A DNA stretch of 64,000 nucleotides from Pseudomonas sp. Choline-02u-1 (GCF_002836515.1 NZ_PJBC01000065.1:496001-560000); one strand, 5' to 3'. Counted from the first letter of the stretch, positions 43,294 through 52,932 are shown. Numbers and translations are program-made. The notes: a model not told the origin generated them from the letters alone.

Positions 43294-43318
43294 CACATCC
43301 TCCTTGTGGTCAAAAACC

Positions 43319-44041
43319 TCAGTCGGCCAGTGCAGCCTTCTGCAGCTCGAAGATTTCGTTCATGCCTTTCTTCGCCAGTTCCAGCATGGCGTTCAAGTCT
43401 TCCGGCTGGAACGGCGCGCCTTCAGCGGTGCCCTGTACTTCGATGAAGCCACCGGTGCTGGTCATCACTACGTTCAGGTCGGTTTCAGCAGCGGAATCTT
43501 CAAGATAGTCCAGATCCAGTACTGGCTCGCCCTGGTACATGCCCACCGAGACCGCGCCGATCATTTGCTTGAGCGGGTCGCCGCCCTTCAAGCCGCCGCG
43601 TTTCTTGATTACTTTCAAGGCGTCGACCAGTGCAACCATGGCGCCAGTGATGGACGCGGTACGAGTGCCGCCATCGGCCTGGATCACGTCGCAATCGACG
43701 TACAGCGTCACGTCGCCGAGCTTGGACATGTCCAGCGCCGCACGCAGGGAGCGGCCGATCAGACGCTGGATTTCCAGAGTTCGGCCGCCCTGCTTGCCAC
43801 GACTGGCTTCACGCTGGTTACGCTCGCCGGTAGCGCGCGGCAGCATGCCGTACTCGGCAGTCAGCCAGCCCTGGCCCTGGCCTTTGAGGAAGCGCGGCAC
43901 GCCGTTTTCGACGCTGACGGTGCAGATGACCTTGGTATCACCGAATTCGACCAGTACGGATCCCTCGGCGTGTTTGGTGTAGTTGCGGGTGATGCGGATC
44001 GAGCGGAGCTGATCGGCAGCGCGACCACTTGGACGTTTCAT
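43319..44041 (-). CDS. rph: Ribonuclease PH
   Basis: 240 aa phosphorolytic 3'-5' exoribonuclease that trims tRNA 3' ends. It starts MKRPSGRAADQLRSIRITRNYTKHAEGS (in segments) and carries RGKQGGRTLEIQRLIGRSLRA, the phosphate site GGTRTASITGA and LDYLEDSAAETD. The start at 44041 follows AGGTATCCCT. Divergent from yicC, as usual in gamma-proteobacteria. Confidence 0.97.
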   Translation of the reverse strand: MKRPSGRAADQLRSIRITRNYTKHAEGSVLVEFGDTKVICTVSVENGVPRFLKGQGQGWLTAEYGMLPRATGERNQREASRGKQGGRTLEIQRLIGRSLRAALDMSKLGDVTLYVDCDVIQADGGTRTASITGAMVALVDALKVIKKRGGLKGGDPLKQMIGAVSVGMYQGEPVLDLDYLEDSAAETDLNVVMTSTGGFIEVQGTAEGAPFQPEDLNAMLELAKKGMNEIFELQKAALAD

Positions 44042-44309
44042 AGGGATACCTGTACTGAGGACGGAAAACTGCCGAGCATTATAGAGCCCCGCACCGCGAG
44101 TGGGCACTGGTTAAAACCGCCGGCCGACGACCGAAGCCCCTCAAGCGCGCATAACCGACGGGCTGCAGCGCTTTGTCACACCGTGTGTTTGGGCGCATTC
44201 ACCGCACTGCGCTACAATCCTGCGCCTTTGCTGCCAGTCGGCTTAAATTCATTGAAATCGCGCCTGCGAAACACCGTTTCGCGCCGATCTGCATTGCGAG
44301 GTCACCGCC

Positions 44310-45173
44310 ATGGTGCACAGCATGACCGCCTTCGCCCGCGTCGAAAAAGCCGGCGTTCAGGGCACCCTGAGCTGGGAACTGCGCTCGGTCAACAGCCGCT
44401 ATCTGGAACCGCACCTGCGTTTGCCTGAATCGTTTCGTGACCTTGAGGGCGCCGTGCGTGAGGCGCTGCGTCAGGGCCTGTCGCGAGGCAAACTGGAATG
44501 CACGCTGCGCTTCACCGAGGAAAGCACCGGCAAGCCGCTGCAGGTCGACCGCGAGCGCGCCGCGCAGTTGGTCGCCGCTGCGGAAACCGTTGCCGGCCTG
44601 ATCAAGAATCCCGCCGCGCTGAATCCCTTGGAGGTGCTGGCCTGGCCCGGCGTGCTGGTGGCCGATGCGACCGACCCGCAAGCGCTGAACGCCGAAGCGC
44701 TGGCGCTGTTCAATCAGGGCTTGAAGGATCTGAAGGCTGGCCGCGAGCGTGAAGGCGCGGAGCTGGCCCGCTTGATCAACGACCGCCTGACGTCCATCGA
44801 AGAAGACGTGGTGACCCTGCGTGAACTGGTGCCGCAGATGCTCGCCACCCAGCGCCAGAAAGTCCTCGACCGCTTCGCCGACATGAAGGCCGAGCTCGAC
44901 CCGCAGCGACTGGAACAGGAAATGGTCATCCTCGCGCAAAAAAGCGACGTGGCCGAAGAACTGGATCGACTGAGCACTCACATCATCGAAGTCCGCCGGG
45001 TGCTCAAGTCCGGCGGCGCGGCCGGACGCCGCCTCGACTTCCTGATGCAGGAACTCAACCGCGAAGCCAACACACTGGGCTCCAAGGCCTTCGACCCGCG
45101 CAGCACCCAGGCCGCCGTCAACCTCAAAGTGTTGATTGAGCAGATGCGCGAACAAGTGCAGAACATTGAGTAA
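44310..45173 (+). CDS. yicC: YicC-family endoribonuclease
   Basis: 287 aa. N-terminal VHSMTAFARVEKAG...WELRSVNSRYLE and C-terminal GAAGRRLDFLMQELNREANTLGSKA are the two YicC signatures. Family members are metal-dependent endoribonucleases implicated in sRNA degradation. GAGG lies upstream of the ATG. Next gene gmk follows by 13 bp, the conserved rph/yicC-gmk-rpoZ-spoT arrangement. Confidence 0.95.
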   Translation: MVHSMTAFARVEKAGVQGTLSWELRSVNSRYLEPHLRLPESFRDLEGAVREALRQGLSRGKLECTLRFTEESTGKPLQVDRERAAQLVAAAETVAGLIKNPAALNPLEVLAWPGVLVADATDPQALNAEALALFNQGLKDLKAGREREGAELARLINDRLTSIEEDVVTLRELVPQMLATQRQKVLDRFADMKAELDPQRLEQEMVILAQKSDVAEELDRLSTHIIEVRRVLKSGGAAGRRLDFLMQELNREANTLGSKAFDPRSTQAAVNLKVLIEQMREQVQNIE

Positions 45174-45186
45174 GGCTACCCCCGAC

Positions 45187-45807
45187 ATGACCCAACACAC
45201 CGGCACCCTGTACATCATTTCCGCGCCATCGGGCGCGGGCAAGAGCAGTCTGGTCAAGGCGTTGACCGACGCCGATCCGGAAATCCGCGTCTCGGTCTCC
45301 CACACCACCCGCGCCATGCGTCCCGGCGAAGTGGACGGCGTGAACTACCACTTCGTGACCCGCGAAGAGTTCGTGAAAATGGGCGAGCACGGTGACTTCC
45401 TTGAACGCGCCGAAGTCTTCGGCAACTTCTACGGCACCTCGCAAAGCCGTCTGCAGCAGACGCTGGACGAAGGTCATGACCTGATTCTGGAAATCGACTG
45501 GCAAGGCGCCGAGCAAGTGCGCAAGCTGATGCCGCAAGCGCGCTCGATCTTCATCCTGCCGCCGTCGCTGCAAGCGTTGCACCAGCGCCTGACCAACCGT
45601 GGCCAGGACAGCGATGAGATCATCGACGGGCGGATGCGCGAAGCGGTCAGCGAGATGAGCCACTATGTCGATTACGACTACCTGATCATCAACGACGATT
45701 TTGCTCACGCGCTGGACGATCTGAAAGCGATTTTCCGCGCCAATCAGCTGCAACAGAAACGTCAGCAAGTACGCTTCGGCAAATTACTGGCTGAATTGCT
45801 CGGTTGA
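45187..45807 (+). CDS. gmk: Guanylate kinase
   Basis: 206 aa kinase converting GMP to GDP. P-loop SAPSGAGKSSL at about 10-20, GMP-binding SHTTRAMRPGEVDGVNYHF, LEIDWQGAEQVR and the lid region. The start at 45187 was chosen (MTQHTGTLY); the longer frame overlaps yicC. With rpoZ and spoT it links guanine nucleotides to ppGpp metabolism. Confidence 0.97.
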   Translation: MTQHTGTLYIISAPSGAGKSSLVKALTDADPEIRVSVSHTTRAMRPGEVDGVNYHFVTREEFVKMGEHGDFLERAEVFGNFYGTSQSRLQQTLDEGHDLILEIDWQGAEQVRKLMPQARSIFILPPSLQALHQRLTNRGQDSDEIIDGRMREAVSEMSHYVDYDYLIINDDFAHALDDLKAIFRANQLQQKRQQVRFGKLLAELLG

Positions 45808-45827
45808 AACAGCACTTCCCAAAATGC

Positions 45828-45856
45828 CTGCAAGCGCTTTACATTGGTGCTTGCAG
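45828..45856 (+). terminator. Hairpin after gmk
   Basis: CTGCAAGC/GCTTGCAG inverted repeat with a 13-nt loop, 20 bp after the stop. No T tract directly behind, so it may be an attenuator or processing site instead. Confidence 0.4.
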
Positions 45857-45975
45857 CGCGTTGAAGGGTTTGATCAAAAAATCAGCGCTTCCCTAATCGC
45901 TGGTGATTTTTTAAACTGCTCAGTCCGCTCGCCCAACCGGGCAGCGCGCATATTGCATTCGCTCCGAGGAATACC

Positions 45976-46239
45976 ATGGCCCGCGTAACCGTTGAAGACT
46001 GCCTAGAACACGTGGAAAACCGCTTTGAGCTGGTCATGCTCTCTACCAAGCGTGCCCGTCAACTGGCCACCGGCGGCAAAGAGCCACTGGTGCAGTGGGA
46101 AAACGACAAGCCGACCGTTGTCGCGCTGCGTGAAATTGCTGAAGGCGTGATGAGCTACGAGTACATCGCCGAGCAGGAAATCGTCCAGGATGAGCCGCTG
46201 TTCGCAGCGTTCGAGGACGAGTCGAACGAGGCCGTCTAA
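45976..46239 (+). CDS. rpoZ: RNA polymerase omega subunit
   Basis: 87 aa. MARVTVEDCLEHVENRFELVMLSTKRARQL is the conserved start (read in segments) and EIAEGVMSYE the helix that clasps beta-prime. Omega helps assemble RNA polymerase and is part of ppGpp site 1, which suits its place before spoT. GAGGA precedes the ATG. Confidence 0.97.
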   Translation: MARVTVEDCLEHVENRFELVMLSTKRARQLATGGKEPLVQWENDKPTVVALREIAEGVMSYEYIAEQEIVQDEPLFAAFEDESNEAV

Positions 46240-46296
46240 GCCTATGCCTGGTCGACGTAGCACGGCGCGGGGTCACAGCTTGCGGCAGGATTCATC

Positions 46297-48402
46297 ATGC
46301 CGAGCATAGACGCCCTCGCCGATCGCTTATCGACCTACCTCGGCAACGACCAGGTCAACCTGGTCCGCCGAGCGTATTTCTACGCCGAACAAGCCCATGA
46401 CGGTCAGCGCCGTCGCAGCGGCGAGGCGTACGTCACGCATCCTCTTGCCGTGGCAAATATTCTTGCCGACATGCACATGGACCATCAGAGCCTGATGGCC
46501 GCGATGCTGCATGACGTGATCGAAGACACCGGTATCGCCAAAGAAGCGCTGCAAGCGCAGTTCGGCGAAACCGTGGCCGAACTGGTCGACGGGGTCAGCA
46601 AACTGACCCAGATGAACTTCGAAACCAAAGCCGAAGCCCAAGCCGAAAACTTCCAGAAAATGGCCATGGCCATGGCACGCGACATCCGCGTGATCCTGGT
46701 CAAGCTCGCCGACCGTCTGCACAACATGCGCACGCTGGAAGTGCTGTCCGGTGAAAAACGCCGGCGCATCGCCAAGGAAACCCTCGAGATCTACGCCCCC
46801 ATCGCCAACCGGCTGGGCATGCATGCGATCCGCATAGAATTCGAAGACCTCGGTTTCAAGGCGATGCACCCGATGCGTTCCGCGCGGATCTATCAGGCGG
46901 TCAAGCGCGCCCGGGGCAATCGCAAGGAAATCGTCAACAAGATCGAAGAATCCCTCGGCCATTGCCTCGCCATCGACGGCATCCAGGGTGAAGTCAGCGG
47001 TCGGCAGAAACACCTCTACGGCATCTACAAAAAGATGCGCGGCAAGCGTCGGGCGTTCAATGAGATCATGGACGTCTACGCGTTCCGGATCATCGTAGAC
47101 AAGGTCGACACCTGCTACCGCGTACTGGGTGCTGTGCATAATTTGTACAAACCGTTGCCCGGGCGCTTCAAGGATTACATCGCGATCCCCAAGGCCAACG
47201 GCTATCAGTCGCTGCACACCACGCTGTTCGGCATGCACGGTGTACCGATCGAGATCCAGATCCGCACCCGCGAAATGGAAGAGATGGCCAACAACGGCAT
47301 CGCCGCGCATTGGCTGTACAAGTCCAGCGGCGATGAGCAGCCGAAAGGCACACATGCCCGCGCCCGCCAGTGGGTCAAAGGCGTGCTGGAAATGCAGCAA
47401 CGCGCCGGCAACTCGCTGGAATTCATCGAAAGCGTGAAGATCGACCTGTTCCCGGACGAGGTCTATGTGTTCACGCCCAAAGGCCGGATCATGGAGCTGC
47501 CGAAAGGCTCCACTGCAGTCGACTTCGCCTACGCAGTCCACACCGACGTTGGCAACAGTTGCATCGCCTGCCGCATCAATCGTCGTCTCGCACCGCTGTC
47601 CGAACCGCTGCAGAGCGGCTCCACGGTCGAGATCGTCAGCGCACCCGGCGCCCGGCCAAACCCGGCATGGCTCAACTTCGTTGTTACCGGCAAGGCGCGC
47701 ACGCACATTCGTCACGCGCTGAAACTGCAGCGCCGCTCCGAGTCCATCAGTCTCGGCGAACGTTTGCTGAACAAGGTTCTCAACGGTTTCGACAGTTCGC
47801 TGGAGAAAATCCCGGCCGAACGCGTCAAGGCGATGCTCACCGAGTACCGCCTCGAATTGATCGAAGACTTGCTCGAAGACATCGGCCTGGGCAACCGCAT
47901 GGCCTACGTGGTCGCCCGTCGCCTGCTCGGCGAAGGCGAGCAACTGCCAAGCCCGGAAGGCCCGCTGGCGATTCGCGGCACCGAAGGTCTGGTGCTCAGC
48001 TACGCCAAGTGCTGCACGCCGATCCCTGGCGACCCGATTGTCGGCCACCTGTCGGCGGGCAAAGGCATGGTCGTGCACCTGGACAACTGCCGCAACATCA
48101 GCGAAATCCGGCACAACCCGGAAAAGTGCATCCAGCTCTCGTGGGCCAAGGATGTCACCGGCGAATTCAACGTCGAGCTGCGCGTCGAACTGGAACACCA
48201 GCGCGGCCTGATCGCCCTGCTGGCCAGCAGCGTCAACGCGGCCGACGGCAACATCGAGAAAATCAGCATGGACGAACGCGATGGTCGCATCAGCGTCGTG
48301 CAACTGGTGGTCAGCGTCCACGACCGCGTGCACCTGGCCCGTGTGATCAAGAAGCTGCGCGCCTTGACCGGGGTGATCCGTATCACCCGCATGCGTGCAT
48401 AA
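46297..48402 (+). CDS. spoT: Bifunctional (p)ppGpp synthetase/hydrolase
   Basis: 701 aa. Domains in order: HD hydrolase (about 20-160; RRSGEAYVTHPLAVA, LHDVIEDT), synthetase (about 230-340; GRQKHLYGIYKKM, YRVLGAVH, GYQSLHTT), TGS (about 390-450; VYVFTPKGRIMELPKGSTAVDFAY), zinc-finger/helical region (YAKCCTPIPGDPIVG) and C-terminal ACT (about 630-701). The intact HD box HD and EDT indicate an active hydrolase, the SpoT feature. AGGA lies upstream of the ATG. Central regulator of the stringent response. Confidence 0.97.
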   Translation: MPSIDALADRLSTYLGNDQVNLVRRAYFYAEQAHDGQRRRSGEAYVTHPLAVANILADMHMDHQSLMAAMLHDVIEDTGIAKEALQAQFGETVAELVDGVSKLTQMNFETKAEAQAENFQKMAMAMARDIRVILVKLADRLHNMRTLEVLSGEKRRRIAKETLEIYAPIANRLGMHAIRIEFEDLGFKAMHPMRSARIYQAVKRARGNRKEIVNKIEESLGHCLAIDGIQGEVSGRQKHLYGIYKKMRGKRRAFNEIMDVYAFRIIVDKVDTCYRVLGAVHNLYKPLPGRFKDYIAIPKANGYQSLHTTLFGMHGVPIEIQIRTREMEEMANNGIAAHWLYKSSGDEQPKGTHARARQWVKGVLEMQQRAGNSLEFIESVKIDLFPDEVYVFTPKGRIMELPKGSTAVDFAYAVHTDVGNSCIACRINRRLAPLSEPLQSGSTVEIVSAPGARPNPAWLNFVVTGKARTHIRHALKLQRRSESISLGERLLNKVLNGFDSSLEKIPAERVKAMLTEYRLELIEDLLEDIGLGNRMAYVVARRLLGEGEQLPSPEGPLAIRGTEGLVLSYAKCCTPIPGDPIVGHLSAGKGMVVHLDNCRNISEIRHNPEKCIQLSWAKDVTGEFNVELRVELEHQRGLIALLASSVNAADGNIEKISMDERDGRISVVQLVVSVHDRVHLARVIKKLRALTGVIRITRMRA

Positions 48403-48426
48403 CCTGCCCATTACAAGGAGTCCTAC

Positions 48427-48807
48427 ATGACCAAAACCGTCATCACCAGCGACAAGGCCCCGGCCGCCATCGGTACTTACTCCCAGGCGATCAAGGCAGG
48501 CAATACCGTTTACATGTCGGGCCAGATCCCGCTGGATCCGAAAACCATGGAACTGGTCGAAGGCTTCGAAGCCCAGACCGTCCAGGTCTTCGAGAACCTC
48601 AAAGCCGTCGCCGAAGCCGCCGGCGGTTCGTTCAAGGACATCGTCAAACTGAACATCTTCCTCACCGACCTGAGCCACTTCGCCAAGGTCAACGAGATCA
48701 TGGGCAAGTACTTCGATCAGCCATACCCGGCCCGCGCCGCAATCGGCGTGGCGGCCCTGCCAAAGGGTTCGCAGGTTGAAATGGATGCCATTCTGGTCAT
48801 CGAGTGA
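48427..48807 (+). CDS. ridA: RidA enamine/imine deaminase
   Basis: 126 aa member of the YjgF/YER057c/UK114 family that hydrolyses reactive 2-aminoacrylate-type imines from PLP enzymes. Signature regions: APAAIGTYSQAIKAGNTVYMSGQIPLD (in segments), the catalytic Arg in PARAAIGVAALPKGSQVEMDAI. AAGGAG lies 9 bp upstream. It follows spoT by 24 bp, the usual order. Confidence 0.96.
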   Translation: MTKTVITSDKAPAAIGTYSQAIKAGNTVYMSGQIPLDPKTMELVEGFEAQTVQVFENLKAVAEAAGGSFKDIVKLNIFLTDLSHFAKVNEIMGKYFDQPYPARAAIGVAALPKGSQVEMDAILVIE

Positions 48808-48872
48808 AGCGCACGGCGCAGCCTTCACGCCGCGCCGACTGCCGCAAGAAAAGGTTTTGAAAGGATTCCACC

Positions 48873-49613
48873 ATGCGCAAAGCGCTAGCTCTCTCACTGC
48901 TCGCCCTGTTTCTCGGCGGCTGCGCCAGCGACCCTGCCGACCGTGACATCAGCGGCACCTGGATCAACCAGGTGGCGATCGATGCCGCCGCCAAGGGCGG
49001 CCCCCTGCGCGAAGCGCTTCAGGCCTATGGCCCGAATCTGGAATGGGACGTCAACACCAAGGCCAGTCAGGCCCGCTACACCAACGGTTTCGAGAACGTC
49101 GAAGGGCGGCTGCTCGGCGAACAGTCCGGCGCCTGGAAAGTCGACTTTTATGGCAGCTCCGCCAGCGAACTGAAACGCGACGGCGGACGCCTGCAGCAAG
49201 CCGCCAGCGATAACGAACCCGAACAAATCTTCGATCGCGCACAGATCCCGGTGCCTGAAGGCGCGCCGATCGGTGCGAGCTTCGAGCGCGCGCTGTATTC
49301 GGCGTATCTGGGCGGCAACTGGACCATCGCCAGCGGTCAGGGCGAAGGCGGCACCGTGCAGTTTCAAGCCGATGGCCAGGTGACAGGCCTGCCGGGCGTT
49401 GATCGTTATGCTTTGTGCCTGGCTGGCGATTGCGCGTCGATGAGCAACGGCAACGACAGCATGTGGCTGCAGCTCAATGGTCAGGGCAATAACTGGATCT
49501 TCGTGCGCAAGGGCAAAGAGCTGGAGATTCTGCAGGCAGTTAACGCTGCGCTGGCGGATGAGCAACCGCAGTTCGCCGCGGGTGAGCGCAAGTGGTTGCT
49601 GGAGAAGCAGTGA
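48873..49613 (+). CDS. Lipoprotein of unknown function (246 aa)
   Basis: Lipoprotein signal peptide MRKALALSLLALFLGGC with lipobox LGGC (Cys17) and +2 Ala, so likely outer-membrane anchored. The mature part is strand-rich, with DISGTWINQVAIDAAAKGGPL, LGGNWTIASGQGEGG and GNNWIFVRKG. Two more cysteines (ALCLAGDCAS) may pair. AAAGGA lies upstream. I do not recognise a family. It follows ridA by 65 bp. Confidence 0.8.
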   Translation: MRKALALSLLALFLGGCASDPADRDISGTWINQVAIDAAAKGGPLREALQAYGPNLEWDVNTKASQARYTNGFENVEGRLLGEQSGAWKVDFYGSSASELKRDGGRLQQAASDNEPEQIFDRAQIPVPEGAPIGASFERALYSAYLGGNWTIASGQGEGGTVQFQADGQVTGLPGVDRYALCLAGDCASMSNGNDSMWLQLNGQGNNWIFVRKGKELEILQAVNAALADEQPQFAAGERKWLLEKQ

Positions 49614-49642
49614 CCCCGCCTCGGGGATTGCAGCAAATCCAA

Positions 49643-49732
49643 TGTGGGAGCGAGTTTGCTCGCGAACGCGGTAAAACAGCCAACGTAGATGTTGAATGTT
49701 AAGCCCTCTTCGCGAGCAAGCTCGCTCCCACA
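49643..49732. repeat. Inverted GTGGGAGCGAG-type repeat pair
   Basis: TGTGGGAGCGAGTTTGCTCG at the left and CGCGAGCAAGCTCGCTCCCA at the right form one large hairpin between convergent genes. A second REP class common in fluorescent pseudomonads. Confidence 0.8.
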
Positions 49733-49754
49733 GCTGTTTTGTGAAGTCTGGAGG

Positions 49755-50612
49755 TCAGCAGCGACCCTCAAGAATCGCCGCGTAGCCTTCGCGGTAGGTC
49801 GGATAAGTCGGCACCCAGCCCAACGCTTTCGCCCGCGCATTGCTGCAACGCTTGCTGCCGGTACGGCGCACGCTGGCGTCTTCCGCCCATTCAGTCACAC
49901 CCAGATATTTGCGCAGCCAGCCCACCACTTCGGCCAACGGCGCTGGCGCATCGTCTACACCAATGTAGAACTGTTCCAACTTCGCGCCCTCGCGGTCTTT
50001 CTCCAGCAGAAACGCCAGCAGACCCGCCGCGTCGTCGGCGTGAATACGATTGCCATACAGCGGCGGCTCGACGGCGACGCGGTAGCCGCGACGTACCTGA
50101 GTCAGCAGCCACTCGCGGCCGGGGCCATAAATGCCGGTCAGGCGCAGCACGCTCGCCGGGATGCCGCTGTTGAGCGCAACCTGCTCGGCTTCGAGCATCA
50201 AGCGACCTGAATAACCGGTCGCGACAGTCTCGCAAGTCTCATCGACCCATGCCCCGTCCTGCTGGCCATACACGCTGCTGCTGGATACGAAGATCACTCG
50301 CTCAGGCGCTTGCCCGTAGTCATCCAGCCAGCTCAGGACATTTTGCAAGCCTTGTACGTAGGCTTTGCGATAACCCTCTTCATCGTGGTCGGTGGCCGCA
50401 GCGCAATACACCAGATAATCCACAGCCCCCACCGGCCAGGTAGCGGGACATTCTTCGTTGAACAAGTCGCCGGCGACGCCGATGACACCCTCCGGCAGCT
50501 TGGAAACGTCCCGGCGCAGGCCATGGACTTGCCAGCCAGCGACCAGTAATTGCGTGGCCAGACGACTGCCGACATCACCACAGCCGGCAATCAAAACAGA
50601 AGGCGCGGACAT
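49755..50612 (-). CDS. NAD-dependent epimerase/dehydratase (extended SDR)
   Basis: 285 aa. N-terminal NAD(P)-site APSVLIAGCGDVGSRLATQL in atypical SDR form (GxGxxG), and VFVSSSSVYGQQDGAWVDE corresponding to the serine/tyrosine active-site region. RLTGIYGPGREW and KRCSNARAKALGW follow near the end. It resembles YeeZ-like sugar-nucleotide SDRs; the substrate is unknown. The start was chosen at ATG 50612 with AGGAG 7 bp upstream. Confidence 0.85.
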   Translation of the reverse strand: MSAPSVLIAGCGDVGSRLATQLLVAGWQVHGLRRDVSKLPEGVIGVAGDLFNEECPATWPVGAVDYLVYCAAATDHDEEGYRKAYVQGLQNVLSWLDDYGQAPERVIFVSSSSVYGQQDGAWVDETCETVATGYSGRLMLEAEQVALNSGIPASVLRLTGIYGPGREWLLTQVRRGYRVAVEPPLYGNRIHADDAAGLLAFLLEKDREGAKLEQFYIGVDDAPAPLAEVVGWLRKYLGVTEWAEDASVRRTGSKRCSNARAKALGWVPTYPTYREGYAAILEGRC

Positions 50613-50713
50613 CAAAAAACTCCTATCGGAAAGGCACAGACTAGCTCCGGCAAAGGACGAACGGCTAGCAATGAAGGAAAAAAAGTTACTCTATTACTTT
50701 TGTTAACAAGAAT

Positions 50714-50736
50714 TACTTGCAATAATGCAGGCCACT
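50714..50736 (+). promoter_or_regulatory. Weak Fur-box-like sequence upstream of exbB
   Basis: AGAATTACTTGCAATAATGC region shows partial similarity to the 19-bp Fur consensus about 70-90 bp before exbB. TonB systems are usually Fur-controlled, but the match is poor. Confidence 0.25.
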
Positions 50737-50800
50737 TTTGTTCTCGGCCTCACGAGGCCTGGAAGAGCAACAACGTTTTTCTATCTCAGGTCCGGCCAGC

Positions 50801-51754
50801 ATGACACGTAATCAAACTCCCGCTTCGCCAACCATTCGACCTCGCGCCTGGAGCGCTGTCGCGGCTCTGTTGCTCAGCCTGATGCTGGCACCGACCGCCG
50901 CCTTCGCCGACGCTCAAGCGCCAGCAACCCCAACCGCCACCGAACAGAGCGCACCCGTTGCCGCTCCGGCTGCACCCGCCGCCACCGATCCGGTGCAGGC
51001 TGTCGATGCGGCCGAAGCGCCTGAAGTCCTCGAAGCCGACAACACCCTGGGCATGGCCCATGACCTGTCGCCATGGGGCATGTATCAGAACGCCGACATC
51101 GTCGTGAAAATCGTGATGATCGGTCTGGCCATCGCGTCGATCATCACCTGGACCATCTGGATCGCCAAAGGCTTCGAGCTGATGGGCGCCAAGCGTCGTC
51201 TGCGAGGCGAAATTGCCGCACTGAAAAAAGCCACCACCCTCAAAGAAGCCAGCGCCACGGCCGGCAAGGAAGGCACACTCGCCAACGTGCTGGTGCATGA
51301 TGCGCTCGAAGAGATGCGCCTGTCGGTCAACAGCCGCGAGAAGGAAGGCATCAAGGAACGCGTCAGCTTCCGCCTCGAGCGTCTGGTAGCTGCCTGCGGT
51401 CGCAACATGAGCAGCGGCACCGGCGTCCTTGCCACCATCGGTTCAACCGCGCCGTTCGTAGGTCTGTTCGGTACCGTGTGGGGCATCATGAATTCCTTCA
51501 TCGGCATCGCCAAAACCCAGACCACCAACCTTGCCGTCGTCGCGCCGGGTATCGCTGAAGCGCTGCTGGCCACCGCACTGGGCCTGGTTGCCGCGATTCC
51601 TGCGGTGGTGATCTACAACGTGTTCGCTCGTTCCATCGCCGGTTACAAGGCGCAGGTTTCCGACGCATCGGCAGAAGTGCTGCTGCTGGTCAGCCGCGAC
51701 CTTGACCACCAGCCTGAGCGCAGCTCGCAGCCGCACATGGTTAAAGTGGGGTAA
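50801..51754 (+). CDS. exbB: TonB-system energiser ExbB
   Basis: 317 aa inner-membrane proton-channel subunit. A signal-like leader (about 16-38) is followed by an Ala/Pro/Thr-rich periplasmic stretch (about 40-90) typical of Pseudomonas ExbB. Three transmembrane helices follow: about 105-125, 205-235 (STAPFVGLFGTVWGIMNSF) and 250-275 (GIAEALLATALGLVAAIPAVV). The ATG at 50801 gives the expected leader. First gene of exbB-exbD-tonB. Confidence 0.93.
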   Translation: MTRNQTPASPTIRPRAWSAVAALLLSLMLAPTAAFADAQAPATPTATEQSAPVAAPAAPAATDPVQAVDAAEAPEVLEADNTLGMAHDLSPWGMYQNADIVVKIVMIGLAIASIITWTIWIAKGFELMGAKRRLRGEIAALKKATTLKEASATAGKEGTLANVLVHDALEEMRLSVNSREKEGIKERVSFRLERLVAACGRNMSSGTGVLATIGSTAPFVGLFGTVWGIMNSFIGIAKTQTTNLAVVAPGIAEALLATALGLVAAIPAVVIYNVFARSIAGYKAQVSDASAEVLLLVSRDLDHQPERSSQPHMVKVG

Positions 51755-51760
51755 TCGGCC

Positions 51761-52189
51761 ATGGGCCTGCATTTGAAAGAAGGCGCAGACGACGATCTGG
51801 CCGAGAACCACGAAATCAACGTCACGCCGTTCATCGACGTGATGCTGGTGCTGTTGATCATCTTCATGGTTGCCGCGCCGTTGGCCACCGTGGACATCAA
51901 GGTGGACCTGCCCGCTTCGACCGCCAAACCGGCGCCGCGGCCTGAGAAACCGGTGTTCCTCAGCGTGAAAGCTGACCAGCGCCTGTTTCTCGGTGACGAC
52001 GAAGTGAAAGCCGAAGCACTCGGCGCCACCCTCGACGCCAAGACTCAGGGCAAGAAAGACACCACCATCTTCTTCCAGGCTGACAAAGGCGTGGACTACG
52101 GTGACCTGATGAGCGTGATGGACAGCCTGCGCGCCGCCGGTTACCTGAAGGTCGGTCTGGTAGGTCTCGAGACGGCAGCCAAGAAATGA
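51761..52189 (+). CDS. exbD: TonB-system energiser ExbD
   Basis: 142 aa with a single N-terminal membrane helix (about 23-43). It includes the conserved proton-path aspartate in NVTPFIDVMLVLLIIFMV and a periplasmic domain to the C-terminus. Starts 6 bp after exbB and overlaps tonB by 4 bp (ATGA), so the three are coupled. Confidence 0.96.
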   Translation: MGLHLKEGADDDLAENHEINVTPFIDVMLVLLIIFMVAAPLATVDIKVDLPASTAKPAPRPEKPVFLSVKADQRLFLGDDEVKAEALGATLDAKTQGKKDTTIFFQADKGVDYGDLMSVMDSLRAAGYLKVGLVGLETAAKK

Positions 52190-52932
52190 TCACGACGCGC
52201 CATAAGCTGACGCGTTACAGCGGTAGCCTGGCCGTGGTGCTGGGCGTGCATGCGCTGGCCATCGCGCTGGCGCTGAACTGGACTGCCCGCCCGCCCATCG
52301 AATTGCCGCCGCAGGCAATGATGGTCGAGCTGGCCCCGTTACCTGCCCCGCCACCGCCGGCACCGCCGAAAGTCGTCACACCGCCGCAGCCACCGGCTCC
52401 GGTGGAAGAGTTGCCGATTCCGAAACTGGCTGAAGCACCAAAAGCGGAAATCGCGGTGCCGAAACCCAAGCCGAAGCCAAAGCCTAAACCGCCGAAGCCG
52501 ATCGAGAAGAAGCTGCCTGATCCGCCGAAAGAGAAACTTTCCGAGGAAAAACCGGCCGACACTCAGCCGACCCAGGCACCGACGGAGAAATCCGCCCAGC
52601 CGGCACCGGGCCCATCGCCAGCGCAACTGGCGGCCAAGGCCAGCTGGCAAGGCACCCTGCTCGCGCATTTGCAGAAGTACAAGAAATACCCGCAAAGCGC
52701 ACAGGCACGGGGCAAGGAAGGCTTGAATCGTCTGCGTTTCGTGGTTGATGGCGAAGGCAATGTGTTGTCGTTCGAACTGGTGGGCCGCTCCGGCAACGCT
52801 GATCTGGACCGGGCCACCCTGGACATGATCCGCCGTGCCCAACCGCTGCCCAAGCCGCCGGCGGACATGCTGAACAACGGCTCGATCGAAATTGTTGCGC
52901 CGTTTGTTTATTCCCTCGAACGTCGGCGCTAA
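52186..52932 (+). CDS. tonB: TonB energy-transducing protein
   Basis: 248 aa. An N-terminal membrane anchor (about 12-32) is followed by a long Pro/Lys/Glu-rich spacer (about 45-145, with KPKPKPKPKPPKPIEKK). The C-terminal TonB domain (YPQSAQARGKEGLNRLRFVV... to PLPKPP) contacts receptor TonB boxes. Overlaps exbD by 4 bp. The operon powers siderophore and other TonB-dependent receptors. Confidence 0.95.
   Translation: MITTRHKLTRYSGSLAVVLGVHALAIALALNWTARPPIELPPQAMMVELAPLPAPPPPAPPKVVTPPQPPAPVEELPIPKLAEAPKAEIAVPKPKPKPKPKPPKPIEKKLPDPPKEKLSEEKPADTQPTQAPTEKSAQPAPGPSPAQLAAKASWQGTLLAHLQKYKKYPQSAQARGKEGLNRLRFVVDGEGNVLSFELVGRSGNADLDRATLDMIRRAQPLPKPPADMLNNGSIEIVAPFVYSLERRR

Noticed and set aside
46327..48897. 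856-codon reading frame antisense to spoT and ridA
   Set aside because: It lies entirely opposite well-supported genes in GC-rich DNA, where stop codons are rare on the antisense strand, and has no recognised domain or ribosome-binding site.
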